Positions 8,224-16,744 of a stretch of DNA of 64,000 nucleotides are shown here, piece after piece. The stretch covers positions 124,001-188,000 of the forward strand of contig NZ_NRRW01000001.1 in assembly GCF_016583835.1 (NCBI RefSeq), in the 5' to 3' direction. The stretch is from Thiococcus pfennigii (lineage in GTDB: Bacteria; Pseudomonadota; Gammaproteobacteria; Chromatiales; Chromatiaceae). Numbering within the stretch: the first letter of the stretch is position 1; each line of letters starts with the position of its first letter. The notes below the pieces were generated by a model. It did not search any database and was not told the origin of the DNA. It saw nothing but the letters and a program-made list of their open reading frames with translations. Both the position numbers and the translations under genes were made by a program.

Positions 8224-9591
8224 TCAGCCTCCGTCGGCGCCGATGAGCCCGGTCAGGAACCGCGCCAGCGGCGCCGTCAGCCGGGCAGCGTCGCTGCCGC
8301 CGAGCCACACTAGGGCGAGGCCGGCGCAGCCGGCACCGACCAGCGGCAGGCCGACCCGCCCACCGAGCCTCAGCCCCCCGATCGATGCGCAGACCGCGGT
8401 CTTGAACAGGGCATTGGCCGTCGTCGCGGCGACGATCGCGAGCACCGCGACCGACGGCGCGAGCGTCGCCGAGTCCATCTCGGCGACCGAGAGGGTGATC
8501 GCATTGAGGTCGGCGACGCCCGAGACCACGGCGAGGACCAGGACCCCGGCGTCGCCGAAGGACTCGACGGCGAGCCGTCCGAGCAACATCACGAGCGCGA
8601 GCAGGAGGCCGAAACGCAGTGCCAGTCCGAGCGACAGTGGATTCCCGACGTGCGGCGCCGTGCCGGCGTCGGCGCGGCCGCGCCACCACCAGAGGAGGAA
8701 CGCCGGGGCGGCCGTGACGAGCGTCATCACCAACAGCGGCGGGAGCAGCGGGGCGACCAGCGCCGGCTGGACCGCGGCGACGATGACGAGGATTCGCGGG
8801 AAGAGGGTCGCGTTGGCCATCAGGATGCCGGCCGCAAGCGGGTCGGCGCCCCCGCGTGGCTCGCCGCGGCCCGTGCGGGCCAGCCGCGCCATCTGGAGTG
8901 TCAGGGCCGTCGACGAGGCGAGCCCCCCGAGCAGACTGGTCATGACCAGACCCTTGCGCGGCCCGGCGATCCGCACCGCGAAGTAGCCCAGGTACGAGAT
9001 GCCGGCGATCAGGACCACCATCCACCAGAGCTGGTACGGGTTGAGCGCCCCGAGCGGCCCCAGATCGCGGTCCGGCAACACCGGCAGTAGCACGACCGAG
9101 ATGACCAGGAGCTTCAGCGTCGCCTGCAGTTCGCGGCGGTCGAGCTTCGCGACCCAGGTGTGCAGTTGCGGCTTGAAACCGAGCAGCAGGGTCGCGACGA
9201 CCGCCGCCGAGGCCGCCGTCGTGCGCTGGCCGAGCACCGCCAGGGTCGCCAGCACGAAGGCCAGAAGCGCCGCGACCAGGCTCGTGATGCCGGTATGCCC
9301 GGTCGCCCGGGCATCGACCAGATAGGCGGTGACGACCACGGCGACGACGGCGAGAAACATGAGCCCGAACACGCCGGGCCCGAGCGCGAGCGCGAGGAGG
9401 CCGGCGACCCCGCCGAGGAGCCCGATCAGGCCGAAGGTGCGCACCCCGGCCGGCCACTCGGTGTCGCGGTCGAACTGCCCGTGCCAGCCGCGCTCGAGCC
9501 CGAACAAGAGCCCGATCGCCAAGGCCACCGCGAGCCCGACGAGGGCCTGCCATTCGCCGTTCGTGATCGCCGCACCCATGCCGGATGCCAT
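8224..9591 (-). CDS. DUF4010 / MgtC-SapB-type membrane protein
   Basis: Integral membrane protein of 455 residues with about twelve helices. The N-terminal third matches the MgtC/SapB membrane domain: ALVGLAVALAIGLLFGLERG, then GVRTFGLIGLLGGVAGLLA and later TAYLVDARATGHTGITS. The rest matches the DUF4010 domain: GPRKGLVMTSLLGGLASSTA, and further helices with VVSGVADLNAITLSVAEM and ATTANALFKTAV. The molecular function of this two-domain family is not established to my knowledge; MgtC itself acts in magnesium starvation and virulence. The start at 9591 (MASGMGAAITNG) fits the family N-terminus. It is monocistronic and convergent with the exchanger gene. Confidence 0.88.
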   Translation of the reverse strand: MASGMGAAITNGEWQALVGLAVALAIGLLFGLERGWHGQFDRDTEWPAGVRTFGLIGLLGGVAGLLALALGPGVFGLMFLAVVAVVVTAYLVDARATGHTGITSLVAALLAFVLATLAVLGQRTTAASAAVVATLLLGFKPQLHTWVAKLDRRELQATLKLLVISVVLLPVLPDRDLGPLGALNPYQLWWMVVLIAGISYLGYFAVRIAGPRKGLVMTSLLGGLASSTALTLQMARLARTGRGEPRGGADPLAAGILMANATLFPRILVIVAAVQPALVAPLLPPLLVMTLVTAAPAFLLWWWRGRADAGTAPHVGNPLSLGLALRFGLLLALVMLLGRLAVESFGDAGVLVLAVVSGVADLNAITLSVAEMDSATLAPSVAVLAIVAATTANALFKTAVCASIGGLRLGGRVGLPLVGAGCAGLALVWLGGSDAARLTAPLARFLTGLIGADGG

Positions 9592-9677
9592 GCAACAGTC
9601 GCTCCATCACGCGCCGCACGCCCTCTTTCCGCTATCCTCGCGTACGAAACCGCCAGCGCACAGGAGGCCGAGAAGCG

Positions 9678-10121
9678 ATGACGAACCAAGATGAGGCGCC
9701 GATCGGGCCCGCGACACCCGAGCTCGAGGGTTTCGTCCGCAAGACGCTCGGTTGCACCTGCCCGGCCGAGGTCTTCTGGCATGTCGACGAGTCGCCGAGG
9801 GAGCAGTCGCACAACGCCGGGGTCGTTCGGCGGATCGCGATCGGCGGGCGGCTGCTCGTCTATTTGGTGCGGGCGCCGCGCGACGACAGACCAAGCTCGG
9901 CAGCGGCGCTGATGCGTGGCTGGGTCGCGGCCGGCCTCGCCGAACGCGACGCGGCGGGGATGAACCGATTGCGGATCGTCGTCGTCCTCGATGGGACCCA
10001 TCCAGCGTTGCAGGCCGCGCTTGGGAGAGCGTTCGAAGCAGCCCGCCCGATCGGCGACGCACGACTCCACCTGCACCTGATCGACGCGACGACGGCCGCC
10101 GCAGTCCTGCCGCCAGCCTGA
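9678..10121 (+). CDS. Conserved-looking hypothetical protein with CxCP motif
   Basis: Soluble protein of 147 residues, start at the ATG 9678 with AGGAGGCCGAGAAGCG just upstream. No named domain. Residues 14-30 read EGFVRKTLGCTCPAEVF, a Cys-x-Cys-Pro pair suited to metal or disulfide chemistry. It is followed by strand-like IGGRLLVYLVRA and LRIVVVLDG segments and a hydrophobic end (LHLHLIDATTAAAVLPPA). I recall short uncharacterised proteins with an LGCTCP start, but no function. It lies alone between two minus-strand genes. Confidence 0.75.
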   Translation: MTNQDEAPIGPATPELEGFVRKTLGCTCPAEVFWHVDESPREQSHNAGVVRRIAIGGRLLVYLVRAPRDDRPSSAAALMRGWVAAGLAERDAAGMNRLRIVVVLDGTHPALQAALGRAFEAARPIGDARLHLHLIDATTAAAVLPPA

Positions 10122-10138
10122 GCGAGCCGACCTGCGGA

Positions 10139-10918
10139 TCAACGGCCGGTCTCGACCTCCCGCTCGCGCCGTTCGCGGGCCGCGACCTCACCCTGCTTGC
10201 CGACCGCCTCGGCGTGCTCGCGCTCGGCGCGGGCGCCCTTGCGACGCTGCTGGAGAGATTCGATCGCCTCGGTGCGACCATAGACGACGAGGGTATCCCC
10301 GGCGACGACCCGGGTCTCGCCACCGGGCGTGCCGAGCCACTCCCCGCCCGGCGATGAGACGCCGAGGACCAGCACCCCCTCGGCCGCCGGTCGTGCCTCG
10401 GCGAGCGTGCGCCCGTCGAGCCAACCGTCGGCCTCGACGGCGAGTTCGACGATCCGGTAGTCACCCCCGAGCCGCAGTAGACCCGCGTAGTCGCGCACGT
10501 CGAGTTGCGTGTAGCGCGCGAGGAGCCGTTCGACGAGGCGCGACAGCAGGCGATCGAACAGTGTGCTCGCCGACAGCGCCCAAAGACCGACGACGCCACC
10601 GATCAGGAGCGGGATCTTGATCTCCAGACCCAGGCCGTTGTCGCCGGTGCGCACGAAGGCCAGGATCAGCGACGAGACGGCGGTGACGATGCCGGCATTG
10701 CCGAGCAGCATCAGCAGCAGGACGACGCGGCGTCGCACCGGGTGATTGACGACCTGTTCGGACTCGGCGGTGGTGAAGCCCGCCCCGGAAAAGGCCGAAC
10801 GCGCCTGGAAGCGCGCCGTCTGGCGCGACAGGCCGGTGTAGGTCAGAACGATCGCGGCGACCCGGGTCAGCAGGATCGACAGGGTCACGACCAACAGCAG
10901 CGAGAGGATCGCCGTCAC
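10139..10918 (-). CDS. Membrane protein with C-terminal TrkA-C domain
   Basis: 259 residues from a GTG at 10918. Three N-terminal transmembrane segments (AILSLLLVVTLSILLTRVAA; VVLLLMLLGNAGIVTAVSSL; IPLLIGGVVGLWALSAST) flank a soluble link with the text RFQARSAFSGAGFTTAESEQ, which recalls the pore-loop region of Trk/Ktr-type potassium proteins. Residues about 150-225 form a TrkA-C ligand-binding domain (YRIVELAVEADGWLDGRTLA, then GDTLVVYGR). The tail is a charged coiled-coil-like helix. The start codon overlaps the stop of the upstream DUF4396 gene (GTGA), so the two are translationally coupled. A role in ion or ligand-gated transport is an inference. Confidence 0.8.
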   Translation of the reverse strand: MTAILSLLLVVTLSILLTRVAAIVLTYTGLSRQTARFQARSAFSGAGFTTAESEQVVNHPVRRRVVLLLMLLGNAGIVTAVSSLILAFVRTGDNGLGLEIKIPLLIGGVVGLWALSASTLFDRLLSRLVERLLARYTQLDVRDYAGLLRLGGDYRIVELAVEADGWLDGRTLAEARPAAEGVLVLGVSSPGGEWLGTPGGETRVVAGDTLVVYGRTEAIESLQQRRKGARAEREHAEAVGKQGEVAARERREREVETGR

Positions 10919-11589
10919 GTCGCCGCCCTCCCCTGTTGGCCCGCCGCCATGGGCGGCGGATCGTGCATACCCTCTTCGACGCCCCAGCGGATCAACAGGT
11001 CGTTGACTGGATAGGCCGCGACGAAGCCAACCGTCAACGAGAACACGAGCGACGACCAGAAGAGCGGCTCGCCCATGCCGGCCTTGCCGGCGATCGCCAG
11101 ATCCATGCCGATGGCGCTGACCTCCATGACCGTGATGCTCGCGGTCTCGCTGTAGAAGGCGTCGGTGAGGGCGCGCCCGGTCGAGACGCCCTCCTGGATC
11201 AGCGGCCCGACCGTCAGCGCGAACCCGGCGACATAGGCGAGCGCGACGCTGATCCCGGCGATCCACCAGTTGCCGAGCCCGAGAAGCCTGGCGGCGATGA
11301 AGACCCCGGCGATCTCACCGCCGCCGCAGCCCCCCGAGTAGCAATGGGCGGTCGAGCGGCAGGCGCGCCGCCAGAGGTCGTCGCGCGGAATCTGCTTGCG
11401 CCCGGAGTAGAAATAGATGGCCAGCCCGAACGGCCCCGAGTAGGCCACCGTCAGGGTCCAAGCCCACCTCATCAGGCCGGCGCTCTCGGGGTTGTTGCGG
11501 CACAGGTCCCAGAGCAGGACCGCGACCGAGACGGCGGCGATGCCGGCCCAAACGGTGATGGTCAGCGGATGGGAAAGCAAGGCGATCAT
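10915..11589 (-). CDS. DUF4396 membrane protein
   Basis: 224 residues from the ATG at 11589 (MIALLSHPLTITVWAGIAAV); an earlier ATG at 11709 would add a charged, non-membrane stretch. About six helices. The family mark is AHCYSGGCGGGEIAG between helices two and three, a Cys/His/Gly-rich loop that could bind metal, and the long helix pair LTVGPLIQEGVSTGRAL and AYPVNDLLIRWGVEEGMHDP. DUF4396 proteins have no settled function; the HC...GC loop suggests a copper or other metal site. It overlaps the TrkA-C-domain gene downstream by four bases. Confidence 0.82.
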   Translation of the reverse strand: MIALLSHPLTITVWAGIAAVSVAVLLWDLCRNNPESAGLMRWAWTLTVAYSGPFGLAIYFYSGRKQIPRDDLWRRACRSTAHCYSGGCGGGEIAGVFIAARLLGLGNWWIAGISVALAYVAGFALTVGPLIQEGVSTGRALTDAFYSETASITVMEVSAIGMDLAIAGKAGMGEPLFWSSLVFSLTVGFVAAYPVNDLLIRWGVEEGMHDPPPMAAGQQGRAAT

Positions 11590-11816
11590 GGCGAAGACCT
11601 GGTTGGCGTGACTGGATTCGTGGACGCCAGACCACGAGATGGAGCGACAACGACGCCGACGAGTGGCAGCGAGCGTGTCCGGGAAGAGAGGCCCGACGGC
11701 CGCGCGCAACGACCGCAGACCCGAGTAAAGCCTGTCCTAGGAGTTCGCTCGCGAGCGACGACGATCCCAGACAAGCGGCTGAAAGGCCGGCCGAGCCGGC
11801 CCTCCTCATGGGGCCG

Positions 11817-11834
11817 CCCCGAGGAACCTCGGGG
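11817..11834 (-). terminator. Hairpin after the encapsulin gene
   Basis: CCCCGAGG at 11817-11824 and CCTCGGGG at 11827-11834 form an 8-bp stem, starting 10 bases past the encapsulin stop at 11844. It is followed by a further G+C-rich palindrome (GCCGGCCGAGCCGGC). There is no U tract, so efficiency is uncertain. Confidence 0.5.
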
Positions 11835-11843
11835 CTGGCTCTC

Positions 11844-12644
11844 TCACTCCTCCAGCGTACAGATCGCCTCCGGCTCGTCGAGCATGAAGACCAGGCTCTC
11901 GGAGACGACCAACCGGAAGTAGGTGCCATCGTTCGACGAATAGCCGACCTGGATGTCCTGACCGATCTTGATGTCGCCGACGCGCGCGTCGACCAGTACC
12001 GCACCGTCGATCGGGGCCTTGAACAGGCCGGCCTCGCAGAGCCGCTGCAGGTGGTCGAGCTGCAGCATGTCCGAACACTGATAGCGTCGGAACAGCGCGT
12101 TGTAGCGCACCGGCGACAGGGCCAGCGCATAGGGTCCTACATAGCCGTTGGCGTCGAGGCGGTTGACGGCGGCGAGGACGTCGCCGATCGCCTGCTCGAC
12201 CTCGCTCCAGTCCCCGCACGGCACGCTCGAGCGGCCGTTGGCCGTCATCAGCCCCTCGAGGCCGAGTTCAGGGATGCCCTGGTAGATCACCTGCTCCTCG
12301 CGCCGGGCGATGGCCTCCGCGGCGGCCTCGACCGGCCGCAGGTCGAGCGGCAGGCCGAGCCGCAGGTGGCCTTCGACGCGCCGGATGCTGAGGGCCAGCG
12401 GTTGCTGGAGCATCGGCACCGGGATCGAGCGGCTGCCGACGGTCCCGGCCAGCTCGCCATCGGGCTCGTTGACGACGGCCTCGTCGCCGATCTCGACACT
12501 CGTCAGACCGATCCCGAACGGTCCCTCCAGATCGAGAAAGCGTCGGGCGGTCAGGCGATCCCGGGCCGCACCGATCGCCGCGGCATCGATCCGCGTCCAG
12601 AGCTCGGCCGGAAAGCTGGCGGCATCGCGATTCAGGTAGCTCAT
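11844..12644 (-). CDS. Family 1 encapsulin nanocompartment shell protein
   Basis: 266-residue HK97-fold shell protein that self-assembles into an icosahedral compartment around cargo enzymes. It begins [20 protein letters not shown], the usual encapsulin N-terminal helix, followed by ARRFLDLEGPFGIG. Further family landmarks are VPMLQQPLALSIRR, EEQVIYQG, PYALALSP, and the C-terminal block DIQVGYSSNDGTYFRLVVSE followed by a short ESLVFML strand. The start ATG overlaps the stop of the encapsulated-ferritin gene (ATGA at 12644), so shell and cargo are translationally coupled. The longer upstream frame is a shadow of that gene. A hairpin follows the stop. Confidence 0.93.
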   Translation of the reverse strand: MSYLNRDAASFPAELWTRIDAAAIGAARDRLTARRFLDLEGPFGIGLTSVEIGDEAVVNEPDGELAGTVGSRSIPVPMLQQPLALSIRRVEGHLRLGLPLDLRPVEAAAEAIARREEQVIYQGIPELGLEGLMTANGRSSVPCGDWSEVEQAIGDVLAAVNRLDANGYVGPYALALSPVRYNALFRRYQCSDMLQLDHLQRLCEAGLFKAPIDGAVLVDARVGDIKIGQDIQVGYSSNDGTYFRLVVSESLVFMLDEPEAICTLEE

Positions 12645-13045
12645 CAGTGGTCCCCCTTCAGACTGCCCAGGGTCAGGCCCGCCGAGGTCTCGGCGGCCGG
12701 GGTCTCGGCGGGCGGCGCCTCGCCGTCGGCCGTGCCGCTCGTCGCGGCCTCCTCGGCCTCGAGGATCGAACCCTCGGCGAACAGATAGGTGCTCAGGTGT
12801 TCCTGGAAGTCCGGATCGCGCCGGCGCAGCCATTCGAGCACCATGGCCGCGTGCTCGATCTCCTCGCGCATATTGTGCAGGAGGATCTCGCGCAGCTCGG
12901 CATCGCGGCAGGCGTCGGCGCGCTGGCGATACCAGTCGACGGCCTCCAGCTCCTCCTGCAACGAGACGAGCGCGCGGTGGACATCGCGGGTCATCGTGCT
13001 GAGGTCGGCGGGGTCCTCGTGAAGCGTGGTCGATGAGCCTCCCAT
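12644..13045 (-). CDS. Encapsulated ferritin-like protein (EncFtn) with cargo-loading tail
   Basis: Ferroxidase of the encapsulated-ferritin family, 133 residues. It oxidises Fe(II) inside the encapsulin shell, where the mineral is stored. The two-helix core carries Glu31, Glu32, Glu34 and Trp38 ([15 protein letters not shown]) and Glu61, Glu62 and His65 (REEIEHA), at the same spacing as the ferroxidase and entry-site residues described for EncFtn. A Pro/Ala/Glu-rich linker of about 30 residues leads to the C-terminal cargo peptide GLTLGSLKG, the classic encapsulin-docking motif. GGAGGAG precedes the ATG at 13045. It is the first gene of the two-gene operon with the shell protein. Confidence 0.95.
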   Translation of the reverse strand: MGGSSTTLHEDPADLSTMTRDVHRALVSLQEELEAVDWYRQRADACRDAELREILLHNMREEIEHAAMVLEWLRRRDPDFQEHLSTYLFAEGSILEAEEAATSGTADGEAPPAETPAAETSAGLTLGSLKGDH

Positions 13046-13445
13046 CGCTCTCCTCCTCTGTGCTGGACCTGTCTCTGGCGATCAGGCATGGAACTTGGTC
13101 GGACCGCCGCTCGGCGGCCCGCATCGGCAACGGCGGCAACGGCCATGCCAGAGCACCCCGGACCACCTCGGGCCGGGGGCATGGCGCGTCGGATCCGCCA
13201 CCCTGCACGGCAACGGCCCTCGAGCGTTCGGGGGCCCATGTCGGGCGAAGATCGTTTACAGAATAGCGCCGTCTACGACTGGTGAATATGCGCACGCTCC
13301 AGCACATTTCCAGCACCGAGGCTCGGGCAATCGAGGCCGCACGCGATCCAGACCTCTTGCTCGGGCGGCAAGCGCCTCAATTTCAGGCCATTGTTCCCTG
13401 CCGTCCCCGAACGGCCTAGGCATCCAATCCCGACGGAGGCAGCGC
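13046..13445. other. Divergent intergenic region of encFtn and gpmA
   Basis: 400 bp between divergent genes. The AGAGGAGGAGAG ribosome site of the ferritin gene is at its left end. A slightly more A+T-rich patch at about 13250-13290 is the likeliest promoter zone, but I cannot define -35/-10 elements or an iron box. No gene seen. Confidence 0.5.
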
Positions 13446-14162
13446 ATGCAGCATCGACTGGTCCTGTTGCGACATGGCAAGAGCGAGTGGAACCGCCAGA
13501 ACCGCTTCACCGGCTGGCACGACGTGGACCTGGCCGAGGAGGGCCTGAGCGAGGCCCACCGGGCCGGCCGCGCACTGCGCGAGGCCGGCTTCCAGTTCGA
13601 CATCGCCTACACGTCGGTGCTCAAGCGGGCCATCCGCACCCTCTGGATCGCCCTCGATGAGCTCGATCAGATGTGGCTGCCGGTCGTGCGCGACTGGCGC
13701 CTCAACGAGCGCCACTACGGTGCCCTCCAGGGGCTCGACAAGGCCGAGACGGCCGCCGAGTACGGCGAGGAACAGGTGCGGCTTTGGCGGCGCGGCTTCC
13801 GCATCCGGCCACCGGCCGTCGCCGAGGACAGCCCCTACGACCCGGCCGGCCAGCCCCGTTACGCCGACGTGCCGCACGCGCGGCTGCCGCGCGCCGAGTC
13901 GCTGGAGGACACGGTCGCGCGGGTCGCCGAGTGCTGGGACGACACGCTCGCGCCGCGCCTGCACGACGGTGGGCGGATCCTGATCGCCGCCCACGGCAAC
14001 AGCCTGCGGGCCCTGATCAAGCTCATCGACCGGATCGGCGACGAGGAGATCGAGAAGGTCGAGATCCCGACCGGCGTGCCGCTCGTCTACGAACTCGACG
14101 ATGGGCTGCGCCCGCTGCGCCACTACTACCTCGAGACCCGCGCCGCGGCGCCGCCCGCCTGA
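13446..14162 (+). CDS. gpmA: 2,3-bisphosphoglycerate-dependent phosphoglycerate mutase
   Basis: Glycolytic and gluconeogenic enzyme interconverting 3- and 2-phosphoglycerate, 238 residues. The phosphohistidine signature [12 protein letters not shown] lies at residues 5-16 with His10. It is followed by [15 protein letters not shown], the [12 protein letters not shown] block and [13 protein letters not shown], all diagnostic for the cofactor-dependent branch; the second catalytic His is in [12 protein letters not shown]. The start is ATG 13446; the upstream open frame is not conserved-looking. It is monocistronic and convergent with the PolX gene. Confidence 0.95.
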   Translation: MQHRLVLLRHGKSEWNRQNRFTGWHDVDLAEEGLSEAHRAGRALREAGFQFDIAYTSVLKRAIRTLWIALDELDQMWLPVVRDWRLNERHYGALQGLDKAETAAEYGEEQVRLWRRGFRIRPPAVAEDSPYDPAGQPRYADVPHARLPRAESLEDTVARVAECWDDTLAPRLHDGGRILIAAHGNSLRALIKLIDRIGDEEIEKVEIPTGVPLVYELDDGLRPLRHYYLETRAAAPPA

Positions 14163-14176
14163 GGGCCGCGTCTTCG

Positions 14177-15913
14177 TCAGTCGCGCCGCAGGAGTCGGCG
14201 CAGCGCGGCCAGCGGACGGGTGTTGATCACATCGTCCGCCGCGAGCCAGCCGCGCCGGGCCTGGCCGATGCCGAAGCGCATCATCTCCAGGCCGGCGCGG
14301 CTGTGCGCATCGGTCGAGATCGCGACCTTCAGGCCGAGCTCCTTGGCCTGCTTGCAGGCCAGCTCGGTCAGGTCGAGGCGGCTCGGCTGGGCGTTCAGCT
14401 CGAGGAAGCAGCCGCGTTCGAGGGCCGCCCGCATGACCCGCTCCAGGTCGATCGCATAGGGCTCGCGGGCCCCGATCAGGCGCCCGGTCGGATGGGCGAG
14501 GATGTTGAAATGGCGGTTGTCCATCGCCCGGATCACCCGCTCGGTCTGGCGGTGCTCGGGCAGATCGAACTTGTAGTGGATCGAGGCGACGCGCAGGTCG
14601 AGGCGGGCGAGGATCTCGTCGGGCAGGTCGAGCGAGCCGTCCTCCAGGATGTCGACCTCGCTCGCCTTGAGGATCTGGAATCGCCCCTGATACTGCTCGG
14701 CGAGCCGCTCGTTGAGCCGGTCGATCGCGTCGATCTGCGCCGCCAGGCGCGTCGCGTCGAGCCCGTGGACGACGCCGAGGTGCTTGGTATGGTCGGTGAT
14801 CGCGAGGTACTCGTAGCCGAGCGCGGCGGCCGCCTCGGCCATCGCCGCGAGGCTGTCCTGGCCGTCGGTCGCGTCCGTGTGGGCGTGCAGGTCGCCGCGG
14901 ATGTCATCGGGCGTGACGAGCGCCGGCAGGGCGCCCCGCTCCGCCGCCTCGATCTCGCCGCGGTCCTCGCGCAGCTCCGGGGCGATGAAGGGCAGGCCGA
15001 CGGCGGCGTAGATGGACTCCTCGGTGCGCCCGGCGATTGCCTCGTCGCCGCGGTAGACGCCGTACTCGCTGATCTTGAGCCCGCGTTCGACGCCGCGGCG
15101 GCGCACCGCGACATTGTGCGCCTTCGAGCCGGTGAAGTAGTGCAGCGCCGCCCCCCAGCTCGCCGTCGGCACGACGCGCAGGTCGACCTGAATGCCCGAG
15201 CGCAACCGGACGCTCGCACGCGTCTCGCCGTGCGCGAGGACCTCGGCGACCGCCCCGTAGCCGACGAAGCGCTCGGCGACGGCACCACCGTCGTCGCAGG
15301 CGACCAGGATGTCGAGGTCGCCGACCGTCTCGCGGCGGCGCCGAAAGCTGCCGGCGACGGTCAGGTCGGCGATGCCCGGCGCGCCGCGCAGGTACTCGAG
15401 CAGCGGCCGGACCAGCCCCTCGGCCTCGATCAGCGGCGTGCGCGACGACGGCCCCTGCCAGCGGGCGAGGCGCTCGCGGAGCTGTGCCTCGGTCTTCTCG
15501 CCGAAGCCGGGCAGCTCGTGGACCCGGCCGGCCTCGACGGCGCCGCGCAGATCGGCCAGCGAGGCGACGCCGAGCCCCTCGTGCAAGGCCCAGACCCGCT
15601 TCGGTCCGAGGCCGCCCAGATGCAGGAGCTCGCGCAGCGACGGGGGCACGCGTTGGCGTACGGCCTCGAGCTGCGGCAACTGACCGGTCTCGACGATGAC
15701 CTCGATCTTCTTCGCGATCGCCTCGCCGACGCTCGGCAGCTCGGTCAGGTCGGCACCGGCCGCGACCAGGTCGGCCAGGTCCTCGCCGAGGCCCGGGATC
15801 ACCCCGGCAGCCTCGCGGTAGGCGCGGACCCGAAAGGCCTCGGCGCCCTCGATCTCGAGCAGATCGGCGATCTCCTCGAAGATCGCCGCGATCTCGCGGT
15901 TCTGGATGGTCAT
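14177..15913 (-). CDS. polX: DNA polymerase X family protein with PHP domain
   Basis: Bacterial/archaeal-type PolX of 578 residues, expected to fill short DNA gaps in base-excision repair. Domains in order: helix-hairpin-helix 8-kDa region (residues 1-150, VHELPGFGEKT), family X palm with GDLDILV and VDLRVV supplying the three metal-binding acidic residues (about 170-300), then a PHP phosphoesterase domain (about 330-570) with DLHAHTDATDG, AITDHTKHLG, LAHPTGR and STDAHS, which gives 3'-5' exonuclease or AP-endonuclease activity in studied homologues. GGAGGAGG lies upstream of the ATG at 15913, so I prefer it to the ATG at 15940. Confidence 0.92.
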   Translation of the reverse strand: MTIQNREIAAIFEEIADLLEIEGAEAFRVRAYREAAGVIPGLGEDLADLVAAGADLTELPSVGEAIAKKIEVIVETGQLPQLEAVRQRVPPSLRELLHLGGLGPKRVWALHEGLGVASLADLRGAVEAGRVHELPGFGEKTEAQLRERLARWQGPSSRTPLIEAEGLVRPLLEYLRGAPGIADLTVAGSFRRRRETVGDLDILVACDDGGAVAERFVGYGAVAEVLAHGETRASVRLRSGIQVDLRVVPTASWGAALHYFTGSKAHNVAVRRRGVERGLKISEYGVYRGDEAIAGRTEESIYAAVGLPFIAPELREDRGEIEAAERGALPALVTPDDIRGDLHAHTDATDGQDSLAAMAEAAAALGYEYLAITDHTKHLGVVHGLDATRLAAQIDAIDRLNERLAEQYQGRFQILKASEVDILEDGSLDLPDEILARLDLRVASIHYKFDLPEHRQTERVIRAMDNRHFNILAHPTGRLIGAREPYAIDLERVMRAALERGCFLELNAQPSRLDLTELACKQAKELGLKVAISTDAHSRAGLEMMRFGIGQARRGWLAADDVINTRPLAALRRLLRRD

Positions 15914-15950
15914 CACCGACCTCCTCCTGCCATCGTTCATCTCAGGAGCG

Positions 15951-16057
15951 ATTCAACCCAATAGCGGCTGTTGACCGCTCCATCATGGACTCGAGTCGTT
16001 GAAATCGCCAAGATGCCTTACCCGAGCCCTGCCCACCCGCTCGGTAAAGGCCGCTAC
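15951..16057 (+). repeat. Dispersed repeat family B, copy 1
   Basis: About 105 bp aligned without a gap to 37863-37968, roughly four in five bases identical by hand. Shared blocks include TTCAACC near the left end, ATCATGGA, TCGTTGAAATCGC, CACCCGCTCGG and AAGGCCGCT. The copy lies between polX and chaB. It has no coding character; the reverse strand of both copies gives the same spurious peptide FQRLES/FQRFESMM. Confidence 0.7.
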
Positions 16058-16186
16058 GGCGCCCGATGCAGGTCGCACGCGGCGCCCGTCGGGTGTCGGC
16101 AACGCGCGCTGGCGTGACGAAGCGGTCATCGTGCAACGGCAGCCCCGGCAACAGCAGACCGACCCCCGACCCGACGAGGCCGAACC

Positions 16187-16711
16187 ATGCCCTACGACAC
16201 GAACGCGGACCTGCCCCCGTCGGTCCGCGACAACCTCCCAGACGCGGCCCAGACCATCTACCGCAAGGCATTCAACAGCGCCTGGGAGCAATACGAAGAT
16301 CCCGCGGATCGCCGCGGCGACGCGTCGCGCGAAGAGACCGCCCACCGAGTCGCCTGGTCGGCCGTAAAAGGCTCTTACGAGAAGCGAGATGGTCACTGGC
16401 GGAAGAAGGATTGGGCTCACCCCGCGCAGGCTACGTGCCGCTCAGCACCCCAGGCCGATAGCCCCACCGGCGGTCCGACGGCCGCGGAGAATCGACCCCG
16501 CACCGGAGCGGATAGCCGCGGAAGATCCAACCCACACATCGCACCAGGCTACCGCATGCTACGTCATGCGTACCTTAGGAACGGTGCGGAAACAACCGAT
16601 ACAAGCACATGGAAGACAAGAAACTACGAAACGCGCGAAAGTCGCGACAAACACCGAATTCTCCCGCGTATATTCTGCCTTTTCGTGTATTTCACGTGTT
16701 TCGTAGTTTAA
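16187..16711 (+). CDS. chaB: ChaB-family protein with anomalous C-terminal extension
   Basis: Residues 1-75 match ChaB, a small protein named as a regulator of the ChaA cation antiporter: DLPPSVRDNLPDAAQTIYRK, AFNSAWEQYEDPADRRGD, ASREETAHRVAWSAVKGSYE and WRKKDW. ChaB normally ends about here. In this genome the frame stays open for another 100 codons of Pro/Arg-rich text and finally runs into a dispersed repeat at 16573, ending at 16711. The extension is not protein-like, so either the stop was lost or the functional product is the first 75-80 residues. No chaA is seen nearby. Confidence 0.8.
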   Translation: MPYDTNADLPPSVRDNLPDAAQTIYRKAFNSAWEQYEDPADRRGDASREETAHRVAWSAVKGSYEKRDGHWRKKDWAHPAQATCRSAPQADSPTGGPTAAENRPRTGADSRGRSNPHIAPGYRMLRHAYLRNGAETTDTSTWKTRNYETRESRDKHRILPRIFCLFVYFTCFVV

Positions 16712-16731
16712 GAGAAGATGCGCCGGTTGTT
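16573..16731 (-). repeat. Dispersed repeat family A, copy 1 (inverted relative to copies 2 and 3)
   Basis: About 159 bp, lower in G+C than the surroundings. It starts GGAACGGTGCGGAAACAACC and ends CGCCGGTTGT, with ACTACGAAA near one side and TTTCGTAGT near the other, so its ends are inverted repeats. The reverse complement matches 29602-29764 and 60766-60920. It overlaps the 3' end of the chaB frame. Confidence 0.8.
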
Positions 16732-16744
16732 CTTGAATCGTCAC

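Noticed and set aside
13673-15964. A 763-codon plus-strand open frame opposite polX, and similar long frames opposite mutS, ppsA and the ATP-grasp gene
   Set aside because: They are shadows of high-G+C coding sequence: composition is Ala/Arg/Asp-rich and repetitive, with no family motif, while the opposite strand encodes a well-known protein.
16573-16731. Short ORF with KLRNARKSRQ text, conserved in all three copies of repeat A, as a possible small gene
   Set aside because: Conservation of the peptide follows from conservation of the DNA; frames are broken by stops and there is no ribosome site. Kept as a repeat only.
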